Origin: Mumia flava
Lineage (GTDB): Bacteria; Actinomycetota; Actinomycetes; Propionibacteriales; Nocardioidaceae
NCBI RefSeq assembly: GCF_002797495.1
Contig: NZ_PGEZ01000001.1
Location: 868,001 to 932,000, forward strand
Direction: 5' to 3'
Length of the DNA stretch: 64,000 nucleotides
This document shows, piece after piece, positions 24,601 to 32,667 of this stretch (position 1 is its first letter; each line of letters opens with the position of its first letter). The notes beneath the pieces are model-generated. The model was given only the letters and a program-made list of their open reading frames with translations. It ran no database searches and had not been told where the DNA came from. A program made the position numbers and the translations under genes.

Positions 24601-24955
24601 CCCCGGCGTACGCGTGGTAGGTGGAGACCACCGGCTCGCCGCCCTCGTCCATCAGACCGCGCACCCCCGACTCGTCGGCGAGCCGACTCAGCGCTCCACG
24701 CACCCGGTGACCGAGCTCGCTCGCGGCCTTGCGGGTGAAGGTCAGCCCGAGGACCGCACCGGGGTCGATCCCCTCGTGACCGACCAGCCACACCACCCTG
24801 GCTGCCATCACGGTCGTCTTGCCGGAGCCGGCGCCGGCGATGATCGCCGACGGACGATCGACGGGCGCGGTGATCGCCTCGAGCTGCTCGGACGAGAACG
24901 GGATGTCGAGCACACGGCACAGATCGGTGGTGTCGCGGAGCAGGGGCTTCGTCAC
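21611..24955 (-). CDS. adnB: AdnB-like helicase-nuclease subunit
   Basis: 1114-residue UvrD-type motor fused to a RecB-family nuclease, corresponding to Rv3201c/AdnB. Motif I is AGAGSGKT near residue 41, motif II DEYQDT, motif III QGIYGWRGA and motif VI YVALTRARHLL. The nuclease at the C-terminus shows GRIDAVYRTDDGWEVVDWKT (catalytic Asp and DWK) and QLAVYRLAWAE. With AdnA it forms the heterodimer that resects double-strand breaks. GTG at 24955 overlaps the adnA stop (GTGA). Confidence 0.92.
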   Translation of the reverse strand: MTKPLLRDTTDLCRVLDIPFSSEQLEAITAPVDRPSAIIAGAGSGKTTVMAARVVWLVGHEGIDPGAVLGLTFTRKAASELGHRVRGALSRLADESGVRGLMDEGGEPVVSTYHAYAGDLISEYGLLHGHEPDVRISTDASRFQRAYRAIASYPGPLAYASTSLPDLVADVLALDGQMAEHLVTAADVRSFDRQLRDDVERTTAEIRRVRLHDEIVAAAHRRDELVALVERYRAAKNDAGVVDFSDQMERAARLALGCPEVSQSQRDRFAVVLLDEYQDTSVAQRDLLQALFSGSTVADGRGHPVTAVGDPCQGIYGWRGAAASNLQSFLGDFPAATASTEQASAAPACRESLAHPLHLQVNRRSRAEILDVANRLARPFYAANTDVRPLAAAPDSDGGVVRAALHRTVEDEVGWVADEVVAARSEVRRQGAGWSEIAILVRTRTEIPALVAALRERAVPVEVVGLSGLLSQPEVGDVLAAMRVVADQTANADLLRLLTGPRWRIGPRDLALLGTRARRLAGRLDVERTTTLVEELERSVAGIDPTEIVSLADAVDSPDDPHDRLGYSEEARRRFAEVSTTLRGLRRRAGGSPVELVRHTISALGVDLELIATGGAAAQVARDNLAALIDAVADFVAAEPAASLTAVLAYLDAEERYNGGMEVAAPSEADAVKILTVHTAKGLEWDVVFVPFLSEGVFPSDRARSAWPRSARTLPHDLRGDSHDLPALESLDRAGHAAFATAMREDALLEEIRLGYVALTRARHLLVTSGHHWGRRRTVHGPSPFLQTITDWLREQAGEPELWVPAPEDGEDNPLRAARAAFAWPAPLDAEAVGSRREAARRVRAWMSARAPGDTDADSKEPDLVPASVTPPTDADVEPSHAADDAEQRELRRLSELDVEIAHLLAEARAGTSEFQEVPVPARLSTTALMAMNADPDGYARTLARPLPRPPAPAARFGTRFHAWVEARFGQQVLLADDDLPGRDDLDIADDVELAEVVRAFESGPLADRVPHVVEAAFTIRLAGQTISGRIDAVYRTDDGWEVVDWKTSRSAQADPLQLAVYRLAWAEMHGVPLEQVRAAFCFVRLGELVYHHDLPGRGDLERIASGAGVGSAS

Positions 24956-27900
24956 GCGGTCGCCTCCTCGGCCCCGTCGGCACCGGTGCCCGGACCGGCC
25001 GTACCGCCCCGACGGCCGGTCGCACCGCCTCCGGACGACAGGACCGTCGTGCCCTCGACCTTCGCCGGACAGGATCGCCTGAACGTGCAGAACCGGCAGG
25101 CTCGCTCGCTCGGCGTCGCCACGAACTCCTCCTCGCGGACCGTACGGACGGCACGTTCGAGGAGCTCGAGCGCGAAGAACGGCTCGTCGGGGTGAGGCGC
25201 ATCCTGCGGCTGCACCTTCGGGTGCTCGAGGTCGCGGGTCGATGCCGGGACCCGCAGCTGGACGAGCTCCGCACCTCCGCTGAACGCAGCGGCCTCGGCG
25301 TCGGTGGGGTCTCCCGCCACCTCCCCGGCGTCGTCGGCAGGACCACCGAGCAGCTCGTCGGCGGCGCCGTGCTCGACCGCCAGCTGGTAGACGCCGAGCT
25401 GCGCGTGCTCGGCGAGCTCGGCCCCGCTCACGGGAGAACGGCCGGTCTTGAAGTCGACGACGTGCACCAGCCCGGCCGCGTCCACCTCCACGCGGTCCAT
25501 CGACCCGCGCAGCACGACCCGCTCGTCGCCCACGGCCAACCGGACCCGGAACTCGTGCTCGGCCGCGATCGGGCGGCGAGCGGAGGCCTCCTGCTGGGCA
25601 TGGTGCCAGAGCGCGAAACGACGGATCGCCGTCCGCGCCTCCTCGCGCTCGCGAGCCGAGACCCACCCGGCGGCGAACGACAACCGGTCCCAGACCGCAT
25701 CCAAGGTCGCGTCCAGTGCGGCCGGGTCCGCTGCCGACTCCCCTCGGACCACGTCGGCCGCCAGGGCGTGGACGAGCAGCCCGAACCCCTGGGCGGTCGT
25801 GCTCGTGGTCTCACCGCGGGCCTCGTGCCCCAGGAACCAGGACAGCGGGCACGAGACGATGCCGTCCAACGTGCTGCCGGAGAGCACGATCGGGTCACCG
25901 GCCGGACGGACCTGGGCGTCGCTCTCGGTCGGCTCGCGCAGTCCCCACCAGGTCGCGGGGTCAGCCCCTGCCGCCGCGTCGACACCGCTCTCGACGAGCT
26001 CGGCGAGACGCCGAGCCGCGCCGTCACGGACTGCCGCGGTCGCACCCTCCTGCGCGAGGCGACGGAGCTCCCCGACCACCCCACGCAAGGAGAGCGGGCG
26101 ATCCGGGCGGCGCACGGGGTGTGCCGGCGCGCGGGACGCGAGCGGGCGCAGGTCGTCGAGGAACGGAGACGGTTGGTCGCCCTCGGGATCGATGCTCTCG
26201 ACGGCCGTCACGACGAGCCGCTGTCGCGCGCGGGTGATCGCGACGTAGAACAGGCGGCGCTCCTCCGCCAACAGCTCCACGTGACTCGTCGGCCCTCGCA
26301 GCTCGGCGCCGTGCTCGAGCCCTCCCAACCGCTCGGCGGCGAGGAGACTCCCGCGGTGCCGCACGTCCGGCCAGACGCCCTCCTGCACCCCGGCGACGAC
26401 CACGAGGGGCCACTCGAGACCCTTCGCGCGGTGTGCTGTGAGGAGGCTCACCACGGAGCCGCGGCGGCCGCGCTCGGGCAGCGAGTCAGCAGGGACCTCG
26501 TGGTGACGGACCTCGTCCAGGAACGCACCGACGCGGCGGCGGCGCTGGGTCTCCTCGGACCGCGCGGCCAGCGCGAACAGGGCGACGACCGCGTCGAGGT
26601 CGCGATGGGCCGCAGCGGCCGCCTCGCCGCCGGCCGCGGTGGCGTCGAGCAGACGACGCTCCCACGCGGTCCCACGCCACAGCGTCCACAGCACGACCTC
26701 GGGCGAGGCGTGCTGGGCGACCAGCGTCGCGCAGCGACGGACCAGGTCCGCTACCCGGCGTGCGCGACGGGCGACGTCGTCGACCCTGCCGCCGCGCAGG
26801 CCCGCGAGGACGCCGGGCTCGACGAGGGCGTCGACGAGCAGCTCGGTCGACGGCCGGGGCGGACGGCGCTCGCCGTCGTCGCCGAACGCGTCCCGCCGTC
26901 TGAGCTCCCGGCACAGCACCCGGAGGTCGGCGCCGTCGAGGTGGCCGAGCGGACCGGTCAGCAGAGCCTCGACCGCCTCGGGGTCGGGCCGGGCTTCCTC
27001 AGCCAGCGTGACGGCCAGCTCGAGCGCGGCGAGCAGCCCGCCGACCGCGGGCTCAGCACGGAGGGGCACCTCCGACCCGGCGACCTCGACCGGAACGCCC
27101 GCTGCGACCAGGGCACGGTGGAGACGTCCCATCGCGGCGCCGCCGCGGACCAGGACCGCCATCTCGTCCCACGGCGTCCCCTCCTCGAGGTGCGCGCGCC
27201 GCAGGAGCTGCGCGACGTGCTCGGCCTCGGCCGCCGGGTCGGTGAACGTCGCCAGCCACAGCTCGTCGTCCCCTGCGCGGAGGTGCGCGGCCGGGGTCGG
27301 CACCGTGTCGCGGAACCCGCGGGCCTCGAGCGGCAGGGTGCCGAGCCCGATCCTGTCGGCGACCCGCTTGGACGCCGCGAGCAGGCGCGGCCCGAACCGG
27401 CGCGTGCGGCGGAGAGCCCGCACCGGCGCCGGCCGACCGTCCGCGGCCGCGAACCGCCCGGGGAACTCCCAGACCCCACGGACCTCGGCGCCACGGAACG
27501 CGTAGATCGACTGGTCGGGATCACCGACCGCCACGAGGTCGCGGCCACCCCCGCAGAGGGCCTCCAGCAGCGCGACCTGTGCCGGGTCGGTGTCCTGGAA
27601 CTCGTCGACCACGACGTACGAGAAGCGCTCGGCCAGCTCGCCTCGGTGATCCTCCACCGCCAGCCGGGCACGGTGCACGAGCTCGGCGTAGTCCAGCATG
27701 TTCTGGGCGTCGAGGACGTCGAGGTACTCCTCGAAGAAGTGGGCTGCGGCGACCCAGTCCGTACGGCCCGTCGCGGAGCCCGTGGTGGCGAGATCGACCG
27801 GGTCGAGACCCAGGGCGCGGGCCCGGCCGGCCAGCCGCTGGAGCTCGACGGCGAAGCCGTGGGTGCGCAAGGCCGGGAGCAGCCGCGCGGGCCACGGGTG

Positions 27901-28332
27901 GCGGACTCCGTCGGCCGCGCCCTCGAGCAGCTCGCGGACCCGGTGGTCGGCCTCGGCAGCTGACAGCAGCTGCATCGGCTCGGCGTAGTCCTTCGGGTCC
28001 TGGAGCTCGCGCACGAGTCCGTAGCAGAACGAGTGGAACGTGGTCGCCAACGGCGTCGCGACCGTCCGCTCGAGCCGTGCGGCGATCCGCTGCCGCATCT
28101 CGTCGGCCGCGCGACGGCTGAACGTGAGCACCAGGACCTGCTCCGGCGGGACTCCCCGCCGCTCGATCCGGTCGACGACCGACTCCACCAGCGTCGTGGT
28201 CTTGCCGGTGCCGGGCCCCGCCAGGACGAGCAGCGGACCCCCGGGGTGATCGACGACCGCCTGCTGGTGCTCGTCGAGCTCCGGCCGCTCCGCACGCTCC
28301 GAGGGGGGCGAGAGCACGTACCGCGGGGTCAT
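24952..28332 (-). CDS. adnA: AdnA-like helicase-nuclease subunit with Fe-S motif
   Basis: 1126-residue partner of AdnB (Rv3202c-like). Motor motifs are AGPGTGKTT near residue 39, VVVDEFQDTDPAQ and DQSIYAFRGAE. The C-terminal nuclease has RGSMDRVEVDAAG and VVDFKTGRSP. It is bracketed by cysteines in AddB-type spacing: SCPLSWFLG in the middle of the protein and CRFCTFRRSC (CxxCx5C) near the end, indicating an Fe-S cluster. A Gly-rich tail follows. ATG at 28332 has no strong ribosome site. It begins the adnA-adnB-nudC operon for double-strand-break end processing. Confidence 0.92.
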   Translation of the reverse strand: MTPRYVLSPPSERAERPELDEHQQAVVDHPGGPLLVLAGPGTGKTTTLVESVVDRIERRGVPPEQVLVLTFSRRAADEMRQRIAARLERTVATPLATTFHSFCYGLVRELQDPKDYAEPMQLLSAAEADHRVRELLEGAADGVRHPWPARLLPALRTHGFAVELQRLAGRARALGLDPVDLATTGSATGRTDWVAAAHFFEEYLDVLDAQNMLDYAELVHRARLAVEDHRGELAERFSYVVVDEFQDTDPAQVALLEALCGGGRDLVAVGDPDQSIYAFRGAEVRGVWEFPGRFAAADGRPAPVRALRRTRRFGPRLLAASKRVADRIGLGTLPLEARGFRDTVPTPAAHLRAGDDELWLATFTDPAAEAEHVAQLLRRAHLEEGTPWDEMAVLVRGGAAMGRLHRALVAAGVPVEVAGSEVPLRAEPAVGGLLAALELAVTLAEEARPDPEAVEALLTGPLGHLDGADLRVLCRELRRRDAFGDDGERRPPRPSTELLVDALVEPGVLAGLRGGRVDDVARRARRVADLVRRCATLVAQHASPEVVLWTLWRGTAWERRLLDATAAGGEAAAAAHRDLDAVVALFALAARSEETQRRRRVGAFLDEVRHHEVPADSLPERGRRGSVVSLLTAHRAKGLEWPLVVVAGVQEGVWPDVRHRGSLLAAERLGGLEHGAELRGPTSHVELLAEERRLFYVAITRARQRLVVTAVESIDPEGDQPSPFLDDLRPLASRAPAHPVRRPDRPLSLRGVVGELRRLAQEGATAAVRDGAARRLAELVESGVDAAAGADPATWWGLREPTESDAQVRPAGDPIVLSGSTLDGIVSCPLSWFLGHEARGETTSTTAQGFGLLVHALAADVVRGESAADPAALDATLDAVWDRLSFAAGWVSAREREEARTAIRRFALWHHAQQEASARRPIAAEHEFRVRLAVGDERVVLRGSMDRVEVDAAGLVHVVDFKTGRSPVSGAELAEHAQLGVYQLAVEHGAADELLGGPADDAGEVAGDPTDAEAAAFSGGAELVQLRVPASTRDLEHPKVQPQDAPHPDEPFFALELLERAVRTVREEEFVATPSERACRFCTFRRSCPAKVEGTTVLSSGGGATGRRGGTAGPGTGADGAEEATA

Positions 28333-28436
28333 GGCTCAATCCCAGCAGAGCCCGCTGACAGTTCGCGGAGACGCGCCGACCCCTTCCCGCTGTGTGACGT
28401 CAGGACCGTTGCGCAGCAGGAAGAACGGCGCTCGCG

Positions 28437-28781
28437 TCACACGGCGCGAAGGGGATCCCAGGCGGCGGCGCGCACGTCGACCCGCAGCGGGCCGTCGAGA
28501 TCTCCACGCAACGGCGTCCCCTCCTCGAGGTAGTGCTCGCGCGCCCGGTGCTCCAATCCCGGTGCCACCGTCCCGTCGGCACGGATCACGCGCCACCACG
28601 GCACGGCCGCCCCGTAGGTCGCCATCACCCGGCCGACCTGCCGCGGCCCTCCGCGTCCGACGGCGGCGGCCACCACCCCGTACGACGTGACCCGGCCGGG
28701 CGGGACCGACTCGGCGATCCGCAGCACGGCCTCGACGTACGCCTCGGGGTCGGCGGCGTCGGAAGGGTCGTGCGTGTCCAC
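28437..28781 (-). CDS. alkyltransferase-like protein (MGMT family, no catalytic Cys)
   Basis: 114-residue protein of the O6-alkylguanine-DNA alkyltransferase fold. The MGMT active site PCHRV is replaced by PWWRVIRADG, so the alkyl-accepting cysteine is a Trp, as in alkyltransferase-like proteins that flag O6-alkylguanine for nucleotide excision repair. VPPGRVTSYGVVAAAVG is the recognition-helix region. GTG at 28781 is the only start that preserves the N-terminal helix. It lies just downstream of moeZ and upstream of adnA on the same strand. Confidence 0.85.
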   Translation of the reverse strand: MDTHDPSDAADPEAYVEAVLRIAESVPPGRVTSYGVVAAAVGRGGPRQVGRVMATYGAAVPWWRVIRADGTVAPGLEHRAREHYLEEGTPLRGDLDGPLRVDVRAAAWDPLRAV

Positions 28782-28818
28782 CGGGTCAGCCTGTCATGCG
28801 GCGACGGGGCGCCGGACG

Positions 28819-28857
28819 CACCACGGCCCCCGGACGTGGGGTCCGGGGGCCGTGGTG
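28819..28857. terminator. hairpin downstream of moeZ
   Basis: Perfect 16-bp inverted repeat (arms 28819-28834 and 28842-28857, 7-nt loop), GC-rich and without T-tract. It lies after moeZ and just before the alkyltransferase-like gene, so it would end or slow the moeZ transcript. Confidence 0.6.
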
Positions 28858-28924
28858 GTCTCGACAGGCTCGACCAGCGAGGGCGCCGGTCGACCAGCGA
28901 GGGCGCCGGTCGACCAGCGAGGGG
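28857..28924. repeat. interspersed 19-mer followed by 20-bp tandem repeats
   Basis: GGTCTCGACAGGCTCGACC at 28857-28875 is the exact reverse complement of 50563-50581. It runs into copies of CGACCAGCGAGGGCGCCGGT at 28871-28890 and 28891-28910 and a partial third copy up to the moeZ stop. The CTCGACCAGCG core recurs in the repeats inside the Fe-S subunit gene (56.6 kb). Confidence 0.8.
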
Positions 28925-30100
28925 TCAGTACGCGGGCTGGGACGGGTCGATCTGGTTCACCCAGGCCACGACGCCGCCGCCGACGTGGACCGCGTCCTCG
29001 AGGCCGGCACCCTTGACGATCGCCAGCACCTCGGCCGAGCGCTGTCCCGACTTGCAGTGCAGCACGACCTGCTGGTCCTGCGGCAGCTGCTCGAGCGCGT
29101 TGCCGGCGAGGAAGTCGCCCTTCGGGATCAGCACCGAGCCCGGGATCTTGTTGATCTCGTACTCGTTGGGCTCGCGGACGTCGACCAGCACGAAGCTGCG
29201 GCTGCCCTCCTCGCGCTCCTTCAGCCAGCCCTCGAGGGTGGCGACGGAGATGGTCGAGTCGGCGGCGGCCTCCGCCGCGTCGTCGGACAGCACGCCGCAG
29301 AACGCCTCGTAGTCCTCGAGCAGCTCGGTCGGGACGACGCCGTTCGGGTCGCGGCGGATCTTCAGCTCGGTCCAGCGCATCTCGAGCGCGTCGAAGACGA
29401 GCAGCCGGCCGATCAGCGGGTCGCCGATCCCGGTGATCATCTTGATCGCCTCGTTGACCATCACCGAGCCGATCGACGCGCACAGCACGCCGAGCACGCC
29501 GCCCTCGGCGCAGGACGGCACCATGCCCGGCGGCGGGGGCTCGGGGTAGAGGTCGCGGTACTGGGGACCCTCCTGGGCCCAGAACACCGAGACCTGGCCC
29601 TCGAAGCGGTAGATCGAGCCCCACACGTACGGCTTGCCGAGGATCACCGCGGCGTCGTTGACCAGGTAGCGGGTGGCGAAGTTGTCGGTGCCGTCGAGGA
29701 TCAGGTCGTAGTCGGCGAAGATCTCGAGCACGTTGTCGACGTCGAGCCGGGTCTCGTGCAGGACCACGTCGACGTACGGGTTGATCTCCGCGACCGAGTC
29801 CTTCGCGGACTGGGCCTTGGACCGGCCGACGTCGCTCTGGCCGTGGATCACCTGGCGCTGGAGGTTCGACTCGTCGACCTCGTCGAACTCGACGATGCCG
29901 ATCGTGCCGACGCCGGCCGCCGCGAGGTACAGCAGCGCCGGGCTGCCGAGTCCGCCCGCGCCGATCACGAGGACCTTCGCGTTCTTCAGCCGCTTCTGCC
30001 CGGCCATGCCCACGTCGGGGATGATCAGGTGCCGGCTGTAGCGGCGAACCTCGTCGACGGTCAGCTCGTCAGCGGGCTCGACCAGGGGTGCTAGTGCCAC
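28925..30100 (-). CDS. moeZ: adenylyltransferase/sulfurtransferase MoeZ
   Basis: 391-residue fusion of an E1-like MoeB domain (GAGGLGSPALLYLAAAGVG, DGTDNFATRYLVND, CAEGGVLGVL) and a C-terminal rhodanese domain (LVDVREPNEYE; active site HCKSGQRS with Cys349). It adenylates and thiocarboxylates MoaD and other ubiquitin-like sulfur carriers, supplying sulfur for molybdopterin, cysteine and thio-modifications. GTG at 30100 follows GAGGAGACGTC. It is divergent from the TetR gene, as in the mycobacterial Rv3206c-Rv3208 neighbourhood. Confidence 0.93.
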   Translation of the reverse strand: MALAPLVEPADELTVDEVRRYSRHLIIPDVGMAGQKRLKNAKVLVIGAGGLGSPALLYLAAAGVGTIGIVEFDEVDESNLQRQVIHGQSDVGRSKAQSAKDSVAEINPYVDVVLHETRLDVDNVLEIFADYDLILDGTDNFATRYLVNDAAVILGKPYVWGSIYRFEGQVSVFWAQEGPQYRDLYPEPPPPGMVPSCAEGGVLGVLCASIGSVMVNEAIKMITGIGDPLIGRLLVFDALEMRWTELKIRRDPNGVVPTELLEDYEAFCGVLSDDAAEAAADSTISVATLEGWLKEREEGSRSFVLVDVREPNEYEINKIPGSVLIPKGDFLAGNALEQLPQDQQVVLHCKSGQRSAEVLAIVKGAGLEDAVHVGGGVVAWVNQIDPSQPAY

Positions 30101-30323
30101 GACGTCTCCTCGGTCGGGGTCTGGGTGGGTACGGCACGGCGGGTGCCACGAGTGCGTCAACAACGCCGCCCCCGGGCCTGTTCCCGCCTTCTCCATGATG
30201 CCTGGCGCCCACGAGCCGCCCGGGACCGTCCCGCGACGCGGACGGACCGTCCGCCCCTCGGACGCGGCGCTCGACGGCGCCACGCCGCCCGAGCCGGGCA
30301 CGTACCCGTCGGTAGCAACGGCG

Positions 30324-30329
30324 TACGAT
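30324..30329 (+). promoter_or_regulatory. -10 box, leaderless promoter of TetR gene
   Basis: TACGAT 6 nt before the GTG at 30336. The 235-bp moeZ-tetR spacer otherwise shows only a TTGACG on the minus strand without a well-spaced -10. Confidence 0.55.
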
Positions 30330-30335
30330 CACTCT

Positions 30336-30974
30336 GTGAGCGAGACCACCACGAGCGACCGACCGCGCGGCGGACGGCTCCCCCGCAGCGCCCGCCGGGC
30401 CCAGCTCCTCGAAGCAGCACGCGGCGTGTTCGTCGACAACGGCTACCACGCGGCGGCCATGGACGACATCGCCGAGCGGGCCGGCGTCAGCAAGCCGGTG
30501 CTGTACCAGCACTTCCCGGGCAAGCTGGAGCTCTACCTCGCCCTGCTCGACTCGGCGTGCGACACCGTGGTGGACGCCGTCCGCGACGCACTCGCCTCGA
30601 CCGACGACAACAAAGAACGCGTCCAGGCCACGATCGAGGTGTTCTACAACTACGTGGCGAGCGACCAGGCGGCGTTCCGGCTGGTCTTCGAGTCGGACAT
30701 CACCAGCGACCCCGAGGTACGTCGACGCGTGGATCGTGTCAACGAGGAGACGGCCAAGGCGATCGCCGAGGTGATCCACGACGACACGAAGCTTCCGCCG
30801 GTCGCCTCGGAGCTCCTCGCGGTCAGCCTCGTCGGGATGGCGCACGTCGGAGCCCGCTACTGGCTGGACCAGAGCTCGGAGCTCTCCCGCGAGCACGCGG
30901 TCGCGATGGTCAGTGCGCTGTCGTGGCGCGGCATCTCGGGATTCCCCCGCACCGACGAGCCCGGCGACGACTGA
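30336..30974 (+). CDS. TetR-family transcriptional regulator (Rv3208-like)
   Basis: 212-residue TetR regulator with HTH at about residues 20-65 (RRAQLLEAARGVFVDNGYHA, IAERAGVSKPVLYQHFPGK). The ligand-binding C-terminus is all-helical. GTG at 30336 was chosen because TACGAT sits 6 nt upstream; a longer N-terminus has no support. Adjacent DUF3107 and moeZ genes match the conserved actinobacterial order. The effector is unknown. Confidence 0.9.
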   Translation: MSETTTSDRPRGGRLPRSARRAQLLEAARGVFVDNGYHAAAMDDIAERAGVSKPVLYQHFPGKLELYLALLDSACDTVVDAVRDALASTDDNKERVQATIEVFYNYVASDQAAFRLVFESDITSDPEVRRRVDRVNEETAKAIAEVIHDDTKLPPVASELLAVSLVGMAHVGARYWLDQSSELSREHAVAMVSALSWRGISGFPRTDEPGDD

Positions 30975-31035
30975 CGAGGAGCCCCGGACGGTACGCGGGC
31001 AGCGAACGCCCGTGCCCGACCGTACCCGGGCGAGA

Positions 31036-31041
31036 TAGCGT
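31036..31041 (+). promoter_or_regulatory. candidate -10 box for DUF3107 gene
   Basis: TAGCGT, preceded by GAGA, lies 51 nt before the GTG at 31092. No convincing -35. Confidence 0.4.
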
Positions 31042-31091
31042 GAACCTGCGTCGCGCAGCGTGCGGCGCACCCATCAGCAGAAAGGCACGAC

Positions 31092-31313
31092 GTGGAGATC
31101 CGGATCGGCGTCCAGCACTCGGCCCGTGAGCTGTCCCTGGAGACCAGCGACAGCCGTGAGGACATCCTCAAGGCGTTCAGCCAGGCCCAGGACGGTGACG
31201 GCCTGCTGGCGATCACCGACGACCGTGGACGCAGCGTCGTCGTGCCGGTCGCGAAGGTCGCCTACCTGGAGTTCTCCGGCGAGGGCGGCCGCCGGGTCGG
31301 CTTCGACACCTGA
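31092..31313 (+). CDS. DUF3107 family protein
   Basis: 73-residue protein of the actinobacterial DUF3107 family (Rv3208A-like). Visible family pattern: EIRIGVQHSARELSLET at the N-terminus and VPVAKVAYLEFSGEGGRRVGF at the C-terminus. Probably a small beta-rich ATP-binding-like domain, function unknown. GTG at 31092 follows AGAAAGGCACGAC. Its position downstream of the TetR gene is conserved. Confidence 0.9.
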   Translation: MEIRIGVQHSARELSLETSDSREDILKAFSQAQDGDGLLAITDDRGRSVVVPVAKVAYLEFSGEGGRRVGFDT

Positions 31314-31329
31314 GGCGCGCCCCGGGTGG

Positions 31330-32373
31330 TCAGCCCGCTGCCCGGATCGCCGCACCGATCGCGGCCACGCCCGGCTCACCCACGAGGTCGCCGGCCAGCA
31401 GCGGCAGCTCGACCACGTCCGGCCCGCCGCCGGCCCGTGCTCCTGACCCCGCCTCCAGGCCGGCTCGCAGGACGCGCAGCTGCTGGTCCTCCGCACGGCG
31501 TCGCTGCGCCAGCAGCTCGCCCGCGTCAGCCGGTGAGCGCCGGTTGACCACGACGGCGCTCACGTCGACCCCCAGCGAGGCGAGCTCGGCGTCGAGGGCG
31601 AGGGACTCCGCGACCGGCATCGGCTCGGCGACGCCCACGATCACGAACGACGTCCGCCCCGGGTCCCCGACCACGTCGCGCAACGTCGCGAACCGCCGTC
31701 GGCGCCGCACGAGCACCCGCCGCAGCTCGGCGTCGACGTCGACGTCCGCCGCCCGGCGCCCGCCCAAGCCACGCACGGCCGCGCCGAACCGCTCGGCACG
31801 GTCGCGGCTGGCGAGCAGCGTCTCCGTCCACGAGGTGAGCTGCGCGGGCAGGGCGAGCAGCCGCAGGGTGTGACCGGTCGGCGCGGTGTCGACCACGACC
31901 AGGTCGTACGCGTCCAGGCCCGCCTCGACGCACTCGGCGAGCCGGTCCAGGATCGCCGACTCGTAGGTCCCCGGCGCCTCCCGCGCGAACGCGAGGTGCT
32001 GCTCGACCTGGCCGTGCAACCGCTCGGGGAGCAGCCGCAGCATCGTCGAGCGGACCCCGGCGAGGTGGGTCTCCACCGTCCGCGCCGGGTCGATCTCGAC
32101 CGCGTCGACGCCACCGCCGCGGCCGTCGACCCGCGCGGCACCGCCGCCGGCCCGCGCACCGTCGGCGACCGCGACCACCGTCGTCGGCTCGTCACCCAGC
32201 GGGCGGTCCCAGAGGTGACCGAGGTTGTGCGCCGGGTCCGTGGACACCACCAGCACGCGGCCGCCGTCTCGAGCGCGCTCGAGCGCGACGGCCGAGGCGA
32301 CGGAGGTCTTGCCGACGCCGCCCTTGCCGCCCACGAACAGGACGCGCCGCTCGGCGGCCAGTCTCAGCAGCAC
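31330..32373 (-). CDS. ArsA/GET3-family ATPase
   Basis: 347-residue P-loop ATPase: deviant Walker A GGKGGVGKTS near residue 15, STDPAHNLGHLWDRPLG switch I region, and VVDTAPTGHTLRLL (switch II). It resembles anion-transporting ArsA or tail-anchored-protein GET3 ATPases, but no arsenite pump is nearby. GTG at 32373 lies just inside the end of the upstream small gene (10-base overlap), so coupling is likely; the in-frame reading further upstream is inside that gene. Its partnership with the CC-ending protein and CstA suggests a membrane-protein role (inference). Confidence 0.85.
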   Translation of the reverse strand: MLLRLAAERRVLFVGGKGGVGKTSVASAVALERARDGGRVLVVSTDPAHNLGHLWDRPLGDEPTTVVAVADGARAGGGAARVDGRGGGVDAVEIDPARTVETHLAGVRSTMLRLLPERLHGQVEQHLAFAREAPGTYESAILDRLAECVEAGLDAYDLVVVDTAPTGHTLRLLALPAQLTSWTETLLASRDRAERFGAAVRGLGGRRAADVDVDAELRRVLVRRRRRFATLRDVVGDPGRTSFVIVGVAEPMPVAESLALDAELASLGVDVSAVVVNRRSPADAGELLAQRRRAEDQQLRVLRAGLEAGSGARAGGGPDVVELPLLAGDLVGEPGVAAIGAAIRAAG

Positions 32374-32660
32374 CCGACGTGCTCCAACGGCGAGCGCTCC
32401 AGCCCGGCCCGGCGATGCCACGCGTGGAACTCCGGGTAGAGCGCCGGGACGAGCTCGACGGAGTGGTACGCGGCGGGATCCGGGACCCCGAGGGCGTCGG
32501 CGAGCACGACGAGCATGAAGAGATCGTCCTCGTCGCGCTGCGCACGGGCGAACGTACGGCGGTACGGGCCGGCGTAGAACTCCTGGAGGCCGGCGGTGAA
32601 CGCGGACCAGCGGTCCCGCAGGCGACTGCCTGCAGGACCGCTGGACGACGCGTCGCTCAC
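32364..32660 (-). CDS. small CC-terminal protein (cory-CC-star-like)
   Basis: 98-residue protein ending in HVGCC directly before the stop. Core: FTAGLQEFYAGPYRRTFARA, DDLFMLVVLADALGVPDPAA and YHSVELVPALYPEFHAWHRR. The two terminal cysteines and the link to a CstA transporter and an ArsA-like ATPase match a small family I recall named cory-CC-star. No function is established. GTG at 32660 is 7 bp after the cstA stop; its end overlaps the ATPase gene. Confidence 0.75.
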   Translation of the reverse strand: MSDASSSGPAGSRLRDRWSAFTAGLQEFYAGPYRRTFARAQRDEDDLFMLVVLADALGVPDPAAYHSVELVPALYPEFHAWHRRAGLERSPLEHVGCC

Positions 32661-32667
32661 CCGCGCG

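Noticed and set aside
21677-27963. Two very long plus-strand open frames opposite adnB and adnA
   Set aside because: Low-complexity Arg/Gly/Val translations without motifs; the minus strand carries complete helicase-nuclease genes.
31330-32373. Arsenite efflux ATPase
   Set aside because: No arsB, arsD or arsR nearby; ArsA-like fold alone does not indicate arsenic transport.
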